Source: Methylibium rhizosphaerae | Lineage (GTDB): Bacteria; Pseudomonadota; Gammaproteobacteria; Burkholderiales; Burkholderiaceae_C | DNA length: 39,669 bases | Assembly (NCBI RefSeq): GCF_006386545.1 | Contig: NZ_SWAR01000048.1 | Coordinates: 1 to 39,669, forward strand | Direction of reading: 5' to 3' | Shown: positions 15,119 to 24,789 of the stretch, in pieces | Layout of the letters: every line of letters starts with the position of its first letter | How positions within the stretch are numbered: position 1 is the stretch's first letter | Made by a program: the position numbers and the translations under genes | Notes under the pieces: model-generated | Told to the model about the DNA's origin: nothing | Seen by the model: the letters and a program-made list of their open reading frames with translations, nothing else | The model's database searches: none

Positions 15119-15660
15119 CAGGCGCTGAGGTAGTCGAACAGGAAGGCGCGGGCTCGGCGCCAGTCGCGCTTGAGGGTGGGCACGGAGAGGTCCATCACCT
15201 CGGCGATCTCTTCCATCGTCATGCCGCCGAAGTAGCGCATTTCCACGAGCTTGTGGCCGCGCTCGTCGACGCGCGCCAGGGCTCGCAGCGCTTCGTCAAC
15301 CGCCACGGCATCGGGTTGATTCGGCAGCTCTTCGAAGGCCGCGGTGCTGAGCGTCACCTCGGACACGCCGCCGCCGCGCTTTTGCGCTGCACGCTCGCGC
15401 ACATGGTCGACGATCACGCTGCGCATCACGGTGCTGGCGTAGGCGAAGAACTGGCGCCGGCTGCGGCCGGACGGGGCATCGCCGCAACGCAGCCAGGCGT
15501 CGTGGACGATGGACGAGGGATCGAGCGTGATCGGGCCGGCCTTCGCGAGATGGCTGCGGGCCAGGCGCTTGAGGTCGGCGTAGAGCAGTGTGAAGAGGCG
15601 GTCCTTTGCGGCGTCGTCGCCCGCCTGGCACTTCTCCAGCAACACGGTGATCTCGCTCAT
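15118..15660 (-). CDS. ECF-type sigma-70 factor (TIGR02999-like)
   Basis: A 180-residue RNA polymerase sigma factor. Region 2 spans about residues 15-85 (LYADLKRLARSHL, SSIVHDAWLR, RQFFAYASTVMRSVIVDHVR). Region 4 spans about 115-175 and contains ALARVDERGHKLVEMRYFGG and the helix-turn-helix MTMEEIAEVMDLSVPTLKRD. The MSEITVLLEKCQAGD opening matches the usual start of the kinase-associated ECF group known as TIGR02999, so 15660 is preferred over the in-frame ATG at 15672; neither has a good ribosome site. No anti-sigma gene is adjacent; the coupled kinase may take that role. Confidence 0.9.
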   Translation of the reverse strand: MSEITVLLEKCQAGDDAAKDRLFTLLYADLKRLARSHLAKAGPITLDPSSIVHDAWLRCGDAPSGRSRRQFFAYASTVMRSVIVDHVRERAAQKRGGGVSEVTLSTAAFEELPNQPDAVAVDEALRALARVDERGHKLVEMRYFGGMTMEEIAEVMDLSVPTLKRDWRRARAFLFDYLSA

Positions 15661-15868
15661 GGTGGCGGTCATTCTAGGCAGGGCCCACCCCCCTAAGTTG
15701 GCACATCCGTCTGCCTGCCGGGTGCTGCCGGTCGTGCTCGGCGGCAGAGGGGCGGCGGATTCCGAAAGCTGACGCTGTCCGGCTCACGCCTGGCGAGCTC
15801 CTCTTCCAATCGCGGCGGCAATCTGCACGGCGGGAAGAATGAAGAAGCACCCGCAAGGTCGCAGTCCT

Positions 15869-18800
15869 TCAGTTTTCAGCGTCGTGGGTGTCGATGCCGG
15901 GCAACTCGGCAAGCGGATCGGCGCCGGCCCCGGCGTTCTCGACGCCGGGTGAGTCGGCCGTGGCCGGGCGCACCCAGCGCGCCAGCGTAGCAAACAGCTC
16001 GTCGATCTTGATCGGCTTGGCGATGTGGTCGTTCATGCCCGCGGCGAGCACCTTGTCGCGGTCGCCAACCATCGCGTTGGCGGTCATCGCGATGACCGGC
16101 AGATCCCGCAGATGCGGCTGCCGCCGAAGTGCCCGGACCGTGGCGTAGCCGTCCAGCACCGGCATCTGGCAGTCCATGAGCACGCCGTCGAAACGCTGGC
16201 CGTCCAGCGCGTCGAGCGCCTCCTGGCCGTCGCAAGCGACGCTGACGACGATGCCGGCACGACTCAGCACATTCAGGGCGACTTCCCGGTTGATGGGGTT
16301 GTCCTCGACCAGCAGGATGCGCGCACCCTTCAGGCTGGCTGCACGGCCGAGGGAGCCCGCTTCGGATCGCGTGGCGTGGGCTGGCTGGCGGGAAGCCAGG
16401 TCGATCGCCGTGCTGCCCGCATCGATCGGCGTCGCTGGCGAGACCCGCCTGGCCGGCCGCGCGCCGGCGGGGTGCTGTTGGTTGGCGAGGTGCTGCAGCG
16501 CCTTGTCCGGCAGGACAGCCGATGCCTCGCGGATCCAGGTCAGGTTCAGCAGCGCGGCGATCGCATCCAGGAGCGCGGGCTGCGCGACGGGCCTGCCGGA
16601 CGCGTTGGCGCCAGCTTCGGGGCTGCGCGCCTGCACTGGCGCGGTGGCACCGGCCGACCCGACGATGACGGGAACCTTGGCGGTTTCCGGCGCACGTCGC
16701 AGCCGCCGCGTTGCCTCGAAGCGGTCCGTCACCGTCATCATCATGTCCATCACGACGAGGTCGGGCCGGAACCGGGCCGCCACCGCGAGCGCCTCTTCGC
16801 CATCACATGCGTGGGCCATCTCGAAGCCCAGCGTTCCCAGGGCATCGAGCAGCATCGCGCGGCTCTGCGGCACGTCGTCGATCACCAGGACCTTTCGACG
16901 CTCACCTTCGTAGCCAATCGGCGCGCTGCACTCAGGTACCGCGTGAATCTGCGCCTGCGTGGCGGGCACCTCGATCTCGAACGAGAAGACGCTGCCCGCG
17001 TCCAGCTGGCTGCGCACCTGGATGTCGCCGTTCATCAGACGGATCAGCTGCCGACTGATGGCCAGGCCCAGACCGGTTCCGCCCTCGCGCCGCTCCATCT
17101 CGGCCACCTGCTCGAAGGGCTGGAACAGCCGCGCCAGCTGTGCCTTGGTCATGCCGATCCCCTCGTCCTCGACCTCGAAGCGCAGGCGCGCCAGCACAGC
17201 GGCCGAAGACGGCGTCGGCTGCAGCTGCAGCTGCGTCACGCGCAGCGTCACCTGGCCCGCATCGGTGAACTTCACGGCATTCGACATCAGGTTGAGCAGC
17301 ACCTGGCGCAGCCGCTTCTCGTCGATGCAAATGGTGGCAGGCAGATCGGACGCGGCCTGGTAGACGAACAGCAGGCCCTTTTCCTCGGCTTTGACGCGGA
17401 TCATGTCGCACACCACCTGCAGGAACGCAGGCAGGTCGATCTCGGTGGGAGACAACTCGAGCTTGGCCGCATCGATGCGCGCCAGATCCAGGATGTCGTT
17501 GATGAGCGTGAGCAGGTGCTGCCCACTCTCGGCGATGACACTGAGCCCTCGGGCCTGCCGCTGGGTCAATATCTCGTCGCCCTGCAGGATCTGCGCGAAG
17601 CCGAGGATGCCGTTGAGCGGCGTGCGCAACTCATGGCTCATGCGGGTCAGGAACTCGCTCTTGGCACGGCTTGCAAGCTCCGCCGCCGCGCGGGCATCGC
17701 GCTCGATCTCGGCTTGCTTGCTGGCGGTGCGATCGAGAACGAAAGCGACGGCCTGATTCGATCCAGGCTCGGCCATGGCAACGCCGATCAGGACCGGCAC
17801 CCGGCTGCCATCCTTGCGAACGAATTCCTTCTCGTAGGGTGTGCAGGCACCGAGCGCGCGAACTTCCGCCATGGCACGGGCCGTCACCTCCTGGTACTCC
17901 GGAGGGGTCAGCAGCTCGCGATGGATGCGCCCCTCGCGCAAGTCCTCGCGGTCATAGCCGACGATGCGCAGGTAGGCATCGTTGGCCTCTATGGCGTGGC
18001 CCTCGAGGTCGAAGAAGACGATGCCGGCGAGGTTGGAATCGATCATCTGCCGCAGCCGGGCCTGGCCGGACCGCAAGGCCGCGTCACTGCGTTCGAGGTC
18101 GGCGACGCGCTGCTGCAGGGTGCCGACGAGCTCGCGCACCCGCGCGGCCATTTGTGCGAAGGCGCGCGTCAGGACGCCGACCTCGTCGGGCTGCGTTGCC
18201 GCGGGCAGGGGCGTGTCGAGATCCCCTTGGCGGATTGCATCCGCCGCCTTCGCCAGGGCACCGATGGGTCGCACGATGCCGCGCGTCAGGCGCAGCGCGA
18301 TGACGGTGGCCAGCAGCAGGGCGACCGCGGCCACCGACACGATGACATTGCGCGTCCGGCGCACCTGGACGAGGATCGCATCGAGCGACTGCTCGTCGAT
18401 CAGTGTCCATAGCACGCTGCTCTGCCCGGGCGGCCGGATGCGGGTGAACACCTGCAGGGCATCGGGCCGGTCGACCGACGCATAGAGCGTGCCGGACGAC
18501 TGATCGAGGATCACCGCCGCGTCGCGCGGGCGTTCGCTGCGCAGCGACACGCCGCCGCCGCGCAGGTGCTCGAAGCGGCGCGTCGGATCGGGGTGCAACA
18601 AGTAGTGCCCCTGGCGGTCGACGACGTAGGTGGACGCCGCGCCCGCGGCGGACTGCTCGAGCGTGCCCAGTACCGGCGCGACAAGCGCGTGCAGCACGAC
18701 CACGCCGTCGAGCAGGCCACTGTCGCTCTGCAGCGCCGTCGCATAGCGCAGCACCGGCGCGGCAGGTCCCTGGCGGCTCGGTGCCTCCAGCGTGAGCTCC

Positions 18801-19339
18801 GAGATGTAGATCGACTCCTGCCCGGGAATCGCGCGCAACTGCAGCGCCCCCGCAAAATACGGCTCGGCTGAACGATCGGCCAACTCGCCGGGCGGCAGCA
18901 CCGACGGCCCGCCGTCGCCGAGCAGCGCGCAGCTCACCTCGTGGCCGCTGCTGTCGAGCAGGCACAGACGGCTGTAGCGCTCCGCCCAGCGCTTGAGCAA
19001 GCCGGCAAAGTAGCGCTCAACCTCCCGCGCGACGCTCGCGCGGTCGGCGCCCGGCGCCGCGTTCAGGTAGCGGCGCAAGGCGGGCGCCTGGACGATGACC
19101 TGTAGATCGGCGCCGATCTCGGAGAGCTGGCGCGCGGCCGCCGCCGCGCGTGCCCCCGCGCTGCGCAAACCCTCGTCGCGGGCCATCTGGATGAGCAACT
19201 CGCGGCTGCGGCTCAGGCTGTAGACGGAGATGATCGCCGTCGGCACGAGGATCACGGCGACGAACGCGACGATCAACTGGTGCCGCAGCCCCAGGCCCGA
19301 CCAACGCGCCGTGATGCGCTCCGGCTGCGGTGAGTTCAT
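15869..19339 (-). CDS. Hybrid sensor histidine kinase (Cache-HAMP-PAS-HisKA-HATPase-REC-REC)
   Basis: A 1156-residue membrane sensor. First membrane segment about 20-41, periplasmic Cache-type domain about 45-325, second segment about 331-350, HAMP about 351-403, PAS about 425-545. HisKA has phospho-acceptor His569 in MSHELRTP. HATPase has N-box Asn687, DEGIGM (725-730) and [10 protein letters not shown] (753-762). Receiver 1 (about 815-932) has the acidic pair 821-822 and Asp865, but the usual Lys-Pro is Arg916-Pro. Receiver 2 (about 1006-1124) is complete (Asp1013, Asp1056, Lys1108). There is no HPt domain and no DNA-binding domain, so a separate HPt/regulator must exist elsewhere. It follows the solute-binding protein by 12 bp; I infer that the binding protein presents the ligand to the Cache domain. 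Confidence 0.92.
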   Translation of the reverse strand: MNSPQPERITARWSGLGLRHQLIVAFVAVILVPTAIISVYSLSRSRELLIQMARDEGLRSAGARAAAAARQLSEIGADLQVIVQAPALRRYLNAAPGADRASVAREVERYFAGLLKRWAERYSRLCLLDSSGHEVSCALLGDGGPSVLPPGELADRSAEPYFAGALQLRAIPGQESIYISELTLEAPSRQGPAAPVLRYATALQSDSGLLDGVVVLHALVAPVLGTLEQSAAGAASTYVVDRQGHYLLHPDPTRRFEHLRGGGVSLRSERPRDAAVILDQSSGTLYASVDRPDALQVFTRIRPPGQSSVLWTLIDEQSLDAILVQVRRTRNVIVSVAAVALLLATVIALRLTRGIVRPIGALAKAADAIRQGDLDTPLPAATQPDEVGVLTRAFAQMAARVRELVGTLQQRVADLERSDAALRSGQARLRQMIDSNLAGIVFFDLEGHAIEANDAYLRIVGYDREDLREGRIHRELLTPPEYQEVTARAMAEVRALGACTPYEKEFVRKDGSRVPVLIGVAMAEPGSNQAVAFVLDRTASKQAEIERDARAAAELASRAKSEFLTRMSHELRTPLNGILGFAQILQGDEILTQRQARGLSVIAESGQHLLTLINDILDLARIDAAKLELSPTEIDLPAFLQVVCDMIRVKAEEKGLLFVYQAASDLPATICIDEKRLRQVLLNLMSNAVKFTDAGQVTLRVTQLQLQPTPSSAAVLARLRFEVEDEGIGMTKAQLARLFQPFEQVAEMERREGGTGLGLAISRQLIRLMNGDIQVRSQLDAGSVFSFEIEVPATQAQIHAVPECSAPIGYEGERRKVLVIDDVPQSRAMLLDALGTLGFEMAHACDGEEALAVAARFRPDLVVMDMMMTVTDRFEATRRLRRAPETAKVPVIVGSAGATAPVQARSPEAGANASGRPVAQPALLDAIAALLNLTWIREASAVLPDKALQHLANQQHPAGARPARRVSPATPIDAGSTAIDLASRQPAHATRSEAGSLGRAASLKGARILLVEDNPINREVALNVLSRAGIVVSVACDGQEALDALDGQRFDGVLMDCQMPVLDGYATVRALRRQPHLRDLPVIAMTANAMVGDRDKVLAAGMNDHIAKPIKIDELFATLARWVRPATADSPGVENAGAGADPLAELPGIDTHDAEN

Positions 19340-19351
19340 GCGTGCGGGCCC

Positions 19352-20686
19352 TTACTTGGGCGGGGCGGAGAACAGCACCTCGGCCTGCTGCTGAGCGCGT
19401 GCGGCAGCCTGTTCAGGCGTCAACTCGCCGCGCAGCATGTCGTGGTACACGGTGCCCAGTATGTCGGCCAAGGCCGACCACTGCGGCACGGCCGGGCGCA
19501 TCCAGTCGTCGAGCTGGCCGGCGCTGCCCAGGCGCGCGACGGTCTTGAACGCCGGGTAGCGCTGCGCGAGCGCTGGGTCGCGCATGACCGAGTATCGCGG
19601 CATGCCGCCGTTGCCCTGTTGCGCCAGCCAGCGCTCGATGTCGCTGCTGGTCAGCCACGCCAGGAACTGCCAGGCGACGTCGCGCCGCGCGCCGATGTTG
19701 GCGGGGATGCCGAGGCTCCAGGTGCCGATCGAGGTGATCGGCTTGGCATCCGGTGCGTGCGGCGCCGCTTCATACCCGACACGTCCGATGACTTGCGAGC
19801 CGGGGTCCTCCTCGACCAGATAGCTGCGCGCGGCCCATTCGTAGGTCATCACGCAGCCGCCCTTGGCAAAACGCACAGGCCGATGGTCCCAGGCCATGTT
19901 CAGGATGTCGGGCGGTGAAAACGGCAGCAGGCTCTGCGCAAAGCGCGCCGCGGCAATGCCGCGCGGGGTGTTCAGGGCCGGACGTCCGCCGGCGTCGAGC
20001 AGCGGCTGGCCAAACGCCGCGTAGAAATGCGCCATCTGCTGGCCAAGCGCCTGACCGCGCTGGCCATTCCAGCAAATGCCGAACTGACCTTGCGCCGGTT
20101 GCGTGAAGCGCTTCGCCGCCGCCAGCAACTCGTCGGTGGTCAGCGGAGCGGCGACGCCGGCCTTGTCGAACAGGTCGCGGCGAACCCAGAGCAACTCGGG
20201 GTGCGGCTGGATCGGCAGACCGAGCTGTTGGCCCTTGAACTGTGCCTGTCGGTAGGCGATCTCGAGGAAGTCTTCGGGGCGGAGCGTGGCCGCCGATGCC
20301 TTGATCAAGTCGTTCAGCGGCAGCAGCAGGCCGGCGGCGCCGTACTCGCCGGCCCACACGCTGTCGAAGCTGACGATGTCGTAGGCCGAGCGCTGGTCGC
20401 GCGCATTGAGCTGCGTGAGCCGGCGCACATCGTCGTAGCCCACCACTTCGATCTCGACGCTGCCCCCGGCGCGGCGGCCCAGTTCACGCGTGCCGGCGCG
20501 CAGCGCGATGGAGAACGGATCGCCGACGATGAGCATGCGCACGGTCTGCCCGTGCAGGAAGCCGTCCTCGACCGGTGCGGCGGGCAGCACGTCCGGTTGC
20601 CGCTTGTACGCTCCGACGAACAACACGGCAAGCACCACCAGGGCGGTGGCTCCGAAGGCGATCGTGTAGACAATGCGCTTGGACAT
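19352..20686 (-). CDS. Family 1 extracellular solute-binding protein, membrane-anchored
   Basis: A 444-residue SBP_bac_1-type binding protein. A single hydrophobic segment at about 5-26 has no clear signal peptidase site and is probably an uncleaved anchor. The fold's landmarks follow: YDIVSFDSVWAGEYGAAGLL near 109-128, PLNDLI, QLGLPIQPHPELLWVRRDLF, then GVMTYEW-like and SIGTWSLGIPANIG blocks. The start at 20686 is set by GGAG eight bases upstream; the frame stays open further upstream but there crosses kinase debris. No ABC permease or ATPase accompanies it, and the next gene 12 bp on is a hybrid sensor kinase. A signalling role as periplasmic receptor is therefore more likely than transport. 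Confidence 0.85.
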   Translation of the reverse strand: MSKRIVYTIAFGATALVVLAVLFVGAYKRQPDVLPAAPVEDGFLHGQTVRMLIVGDPFSIALRAGTRELGRRAGGSVEIEVVGYDDVRRLTQLNARDQRSAYDIVSFDSVWAGEYGAAGLLLPLNDLIKASAATLRPEDFLEIAYRQAQFKGQQLGLPIQPHPELLWVRRDLFDKAGVAAPLTTDELLAAAKRFTQPAQGQFGICWNGQRGQALGQQMAHFYAAFGQPLLDAGGRPALNTPRGIAAARFAQSLLPFSPPDILNMAWDHRPVRFAKGGCVMTYEWAARSYLVEEDPGSQVIGRVGYEAAPHAPDAKPITSIGTWSLGIPANIGARRDVAWQFLAWLTSSDIERWLAQQGNGGMPRYSVMRDPALAQRYPAFKTVARLGSAGQLDDWMRPAVPQWSALADILGTVYHDMLRGELTPEQAAARAQQQAEVLFSAPPK

Positions 20687-20874
20687 GGAGTTGTCTCCGA
20701 GCTCGTGACCTCCCCGCGCGGCTTGTCCGGGTGCGGTCCTCTGACCGACGTTCGCAATTCTGCGCTCAAACGGCCGCAACCGCTGCGCGTGGTGGGGGGG
20801 GCAGTAGGCGGATATGCGCTCGGATCTGCTCAGGGCGGCGAGGGCATGGTCCAGTTCGCGCGCCACCTCGTGCG

Positions 20875-21755
<881 letters not shown>

Positions 21756-21794
21756 TGATCGCCACCTGCACGCACGCATCGGAAGGACAACGCC

Positions 21795-22706
21795 ATGGAC
21801 CGCATCGCCGCGATGAAGGCCTTCGTCCGGGTGGTGGAAGCCGGCACCTTCACGAAAGCCGCCGACACGCTCGACTTGCCGAATGCCACGGTGACGCGCC
21901 TGATCCAGGCGCTCGAGAGTGAGCTGAAGGTGCGTCTGCTGCACCGCACGACCCGCTCGGTCACGGTCACGCCGGAAGGCGCGACCTACTACGAACGTGT
22001 GGTCCGCCTGCTGGCAGACCTGGCGGACATCGAGTCGTCCACCAGGCTGACCCAGGGCAAGCCTTCCGGCAAGGTGCGCGTCGAGACGGCTTCGGCAATC
22101 GGCACCATGGTCGTCGTGCCGGCACTGGCCGAGTTCTACAGGGACTATCCCGATGTCGAGGTCGAGCTCGGTGTCGGCAACCAGCGAGCCGACCTGGTGG
22201 CCGAAGGCATCGACTGCGCGATCCGCGTCGGTGAGATCGGCGAACAGCAGATCGTGGCCAGGCAGGTCGGCAGCTTTCACTTCACGACGTGCGCCACACC
22301 GGCCTTCCTGAGAACCCAGGGAACGCCGGAGGCACCGCAGGACCTGGCACAGCGCCACACCGTGGGCATGATGTCCTGGCGCACCAGCCGCGCGGTGCCG
22401 TTCCGCTATGCCGAAGGAACGTCCGTCACGGACCTGGCGCTGCACCACAAGCTGGTCGTGAACGACACCAACTCCTATCGGGCTGCCGGCCTGGCCGGGC
22501 TGGGCATCATCCAGGCGCCCAGCTACGCGGTGCATGACGCGGTGCAGGATGGCCGGCTGGTGCCCCTGCTGCAGCAGTGGGACACACCCGCGATTCCCGT
22601 TCACGTCCTGTACGCGCCGAACCGCTACCTCAGCGCCAAAGTGCGTGTCTTCATCGACTGGACGGTGGCACTGTTCGAGAAGAACGCCTGCCTGCGGCGG
22701 GCCTGA
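21795..22706 (+). CDS. LysR-family transcriptional regulator
   Basis: A 303-residue regulator. The N-terminal winged helix (MDRIAAMKAFVRVVEAGTFT, then AADTLDLPNATVTRLIQALE, LLHRTTRSVTVTPEG) is followed by a linker helix and a CrgA-type effector domain (about 90-297; e.g. GKVRVETASAIGT, DCAIRVGEI, AGLAGLGIIQAPSY). GGACAACGCC before the ATG is a modest ribosome site. It converges on the truncated SDR gene. Its target is not obvious; the CGGCCAA sites at 23336-23381 between the SDR and MFS genes are candidates. Effector unknown. Confidence 0.92.
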   Translation: MDRIAAMKAFVRVVEAGTFTKAADTLDLPNATVTRLIQALESELKVRLLHRTTRSVTVTPEGATYYERVVRLLADLADIESSTRLTQGKPSGKVRVETASAIGTMVVVPALAEFYRDYPDVEVELGVGNQRADLVAEGIDCAIRVGEIGEQQIVARQVGSFHFTTCATPAFLRTQGTPEAPQDLAQRHTVGMMSWRTSRAVPFRYAEGTSVTDLALHHKLVVNDTNSYRAAGLAGLGIIQAPSYAVHDAVQDGRLVPLLQQWDTPAIPVHVLYAPNRYLSAKVRVFIDWTVALFEKNACLRRA

Positions 22707-22740
22707 TCCGGAGGTCGCAGGGCGGAAGAAGCATGCCTGC

Positions 22741-23262
22741 TCAGGCCCGGTAGCGGGCGGCGACGCTCGACCGTGACAGCCTGGGGCCCATCGCCCGCCG
22801 CGCCGCATCGAAGGCTTCCCATTCGGCTGCGTCGGGCAGCGATGGGATCGTCACGAGTTCATGGCGGCCGAAGCCGACCAGCGCGGCGTCGACCATCTCC
22901 TCGACGTCCATCACGATGTCGCTGGGCAGGTGGTCGAGCGACTCCACGTCCGAATCCACCATGGGTTGGGTCGCGCCGATGCCGGCGTTGTTGACCAGCA
23001 GCGAGATGCCGCCGTGGGTCTGCAGCAGACGTTCGATGCGTTGCTGGTCGGTCCGGTCGGTGAGGTCGGCGCCCACCACTTCGACGGCACGCCCCGTGGC
23101 TTCAGTGATGCGATCGGCCACGGCCCGCAGTCGCTGGGTGTCGCGCGCGACCAGCACGAGGTCGTAGCCGCGCCGGGCCAGCCGCTGCGCATAGACGGCG
23201 CCGATGCCGCTCGAGGCGCCGGTGATCAGCGCCGTGCCCTTGGTCTTCGTGTCGGTGCTCAT
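22741..23262 (-). pseudogene. Short-chain dehydrogenase with in-frame internal deletion
   Basis: The 173-residue product starts as a normal SDR: TGASSGIGAVYAQRLARRGY (14-33) is the NADP loop, ADLTD is present, and LLVNNAGIG (88-96) is the NAG motif. After GATQPMVDSDV the sequence jumps to LDHLPSDIVMDVEEMVDAAL, which belongs to the C-terminal quarter of the same SDR subfamily. About 90 residues are missing, including the catalytic Ser and the YxxxK pair, with the frame preserved. Normal members have about 260 residues. A good ribosome site (AAGGAAACCCC) remains, so a stable but catalytically dead protein could be made. It is divergent from the MFS gene. Confidence 0.75.
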
Positions 23263-23335
23263 GGGGTTTCCTTCGATGACGTGTGTGGGGGTGCACGGAA
23301 TCTAGAGGGCATGCCGGCGAAGAAAAATCGCGCGA

Positions 23336-23381
23336 CGGCCAAAACGTCATTGGCCGATTCGCAAAGATCGCGGTCGGCCAA
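23336..23381. promoter_or_regulatory. Operator-like CGGCCAA cluster in SDR/MFS divergent promoter
   Basis: CGGCCAA (23336-23342) and TTGGCCG (23350-23356) form a perfect 7+7 inverted repeat with a seven-base spacer. A third CGGCCAA lies at 23375-23381. The cluster is in the divergent region between the SDR remnant (start 23262) and the MFS gene (start 23489). The arrangement suits a LysR- or TetR-type regulator controlling both directions. The nearby LysR gene at 21795 is a candidate, by inference. Confidence 0.5.
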
Positions 23382-23488
23382 AGGTCCTTATTTCATTTCC
23401 CCCAAAACCGCATTGCGGCCCACCGCCTTTTTCCGGCGGCGAGCGTCTCGTACCTTCACGGCAGCAAATTTCCTGCGTGGAGACTCTC

Positions 23489-24763
23489 ATGACGACAACA
23501 GGCCAGCCCAGCCTCCCCGACCGTGCCGACGGCTCGACCCCGGCTTCGGACTCGTCCAGCCATCGGGGCCTGCATGCCGTCCTGGCGGCCAGCAACTTCG
23601 CGCAGGGGCTCGGGGCCTTCGCGGTGATCGGCGCGCTGGCCTCGTTGATCCAGGAGCTTCATGTTCCTCTTCACCAGGCGGGCCTCGTCGTTTCGCTGTA
23701 TGCGGCTGCCTATGCCATTGCATCGCCGCTGCTGGTTGCCTGGTCGGGCCGCCTGGGGCGGCGCACCGTGCTCGCGGCAGGCTTGCTGCTCGTTGCCGCA
23801 GGCGCCGTCGTGGGCGCGACCGCGAGCAGCTTCGCCGTGCTGCTGGCCGGCCGCGCGCTGATGGCGATCGGCGGTGGCCTCGTCACCCCGGTGGCCGGCG
23901 CCATCGGCGTGGCGACCTCGACGCCGAAAACGCGTGGCCGTGTACTGGCCACGGTGTTCGCGGGGCTGACCATCGCTCAAGCGCTGGGCCTGCCCATCGG
24001 CGCGTGGCTGGTCGACGTCTCAGGGTTCCGTGCGACCTTCTGGCTGATCGCCGTGGCGGCGATCGCGGCGGCGCTGCTGGTGCTGCGGTTCGTTCCCCGG
24101 CAAATCGCCACGAATGCCGCAGGGCTGAAGGCGCTGGCCTCGGTGCTGGTCGACCCGCGCCTGCTCCTTGCGCTGTCCTTCATCGTCTTCTTCATCGGCG
24201 GCAACTTCGTGTTCCTGACCTATCTGACACCCTTCCTCGAAGGGCGCTACCAGCTTCAGGGGTCGGCGCTGGCCGCCGCCCTGCTGCTCTACGGGGGCGG
24301 CGCTGTCGCGGGCAACGCGCTGGGTGGGCGCCTGGCCGACCGCCTGGGGCCGGTCAAGACCCTCCTGATCCTTTGCGCCGTGCAGGTGATGGTGCTTCCG
24401 GTCATGTCGCTGCTCCATCTGCCCCTGCCGATCGCATTGGTCCTGCTGGCGATCTGGAGCGTGTTCGCCTGGTCGGTGCATGCCACCCAGCAGGCACGCC
24501 TGGTGTCGCTCGACCCGCCGCGCGCGCCGGTGCTGCTCGCCTTGCACTCCTCCGGCATCTACATCGGGGCATCGGCAGGCTCGGCCATCGCAGGCCATGT
24601 TCTCGACAGGTTCGGTGACCGCTGGCTCGGGCCGGCCGGGGTGGTACTGATGCTTCTGGCCGCAGCGACCCTGGGGCTCGTGGCCCTGACGACGCGGCGG
24701 CGCCTTGTGCCGCAGATCGCTCCGCACCAAGGGCTGCGGGCTGGCCCCACGCCTCACCCATGA
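23489..24763 (+). CDS. MFS transporter, DHA1/AraJ-like exporter
   Basis: A 424-residue inner-membrane carrier with about 12 hydrophobic segments. A polar N-terminal tail (about 1-25) is followed by AVLAASNFAQGLGAFAVIGA (helix 1). AWSGRLGRRTVLAAG is the loop 2-3 motif, then come GRALMAIGGGLVTPVAGA (helix 4, DHA1-like motif C region) and NALGGRLADRLGPVKTLL between helices 8 and 9. The branch exports sugars, arabinose or drugs by proton exchange. The ATG at 23489 is chosen because GGAG lies seven bases upstream; a GTG at 23477 is less likely. It is followed 26 bp on by the AhpD-like gene, probably the same transcript. Confidence 0.88.
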   Translation: MTTTGQPSLPDRADGSTPASDSSSHRGLHAVLAASNFAQGLGAFAVIGALASLIQELHVPLHQAGLVVSLYAAAYAIASPLLVAWSGRLGRRTVLAAGLLLVAAGAVVGATASSFAVLLAGRALMAIGGGLVTPVAGAIGVATSTPKTRGRVLATVFAGLTIAQALGLPIGAWLVDVSGFRATFWLIAVAAIAAALLVLRFVPRQIATNAAGLKALASVLVDPRLLLALSFIVFFIGGNFVFLTYLTPFLEGRYQLQGSALAAALLLYGGGAVAGNALGGRLADRLGPVKTLLILCAVQVMVLPVMSLLHLPLPIALVLLAIWSVFAWSVHATQQARLVSLDPPRAPVLLALHSSGIYIGASAGSAIAGHVLDRFGDRWLGPAGVVLMLLAAATLGLVALTTRRRLVPQIAPHQGLRAGPTPHP

Positions 24764-24789
24764 CACCCACAACCCATAGGAGTGAACAG

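Noticed and set aside
12518-15133. Plus-strand open frame of about 870 codons opposite the Ser/Thr kinase
   Set aside because: Antisense shadow of a GC-rich gene; the kinase motifs on the minus strand are unambiguous.
16025-18412. Plus-strand open frame of about 795 codons opposite the Cache hybrid kinase
   Set aside because: Same reason: biased Arg/His/Gln composition, no start signals, and a real gene on the other strand.
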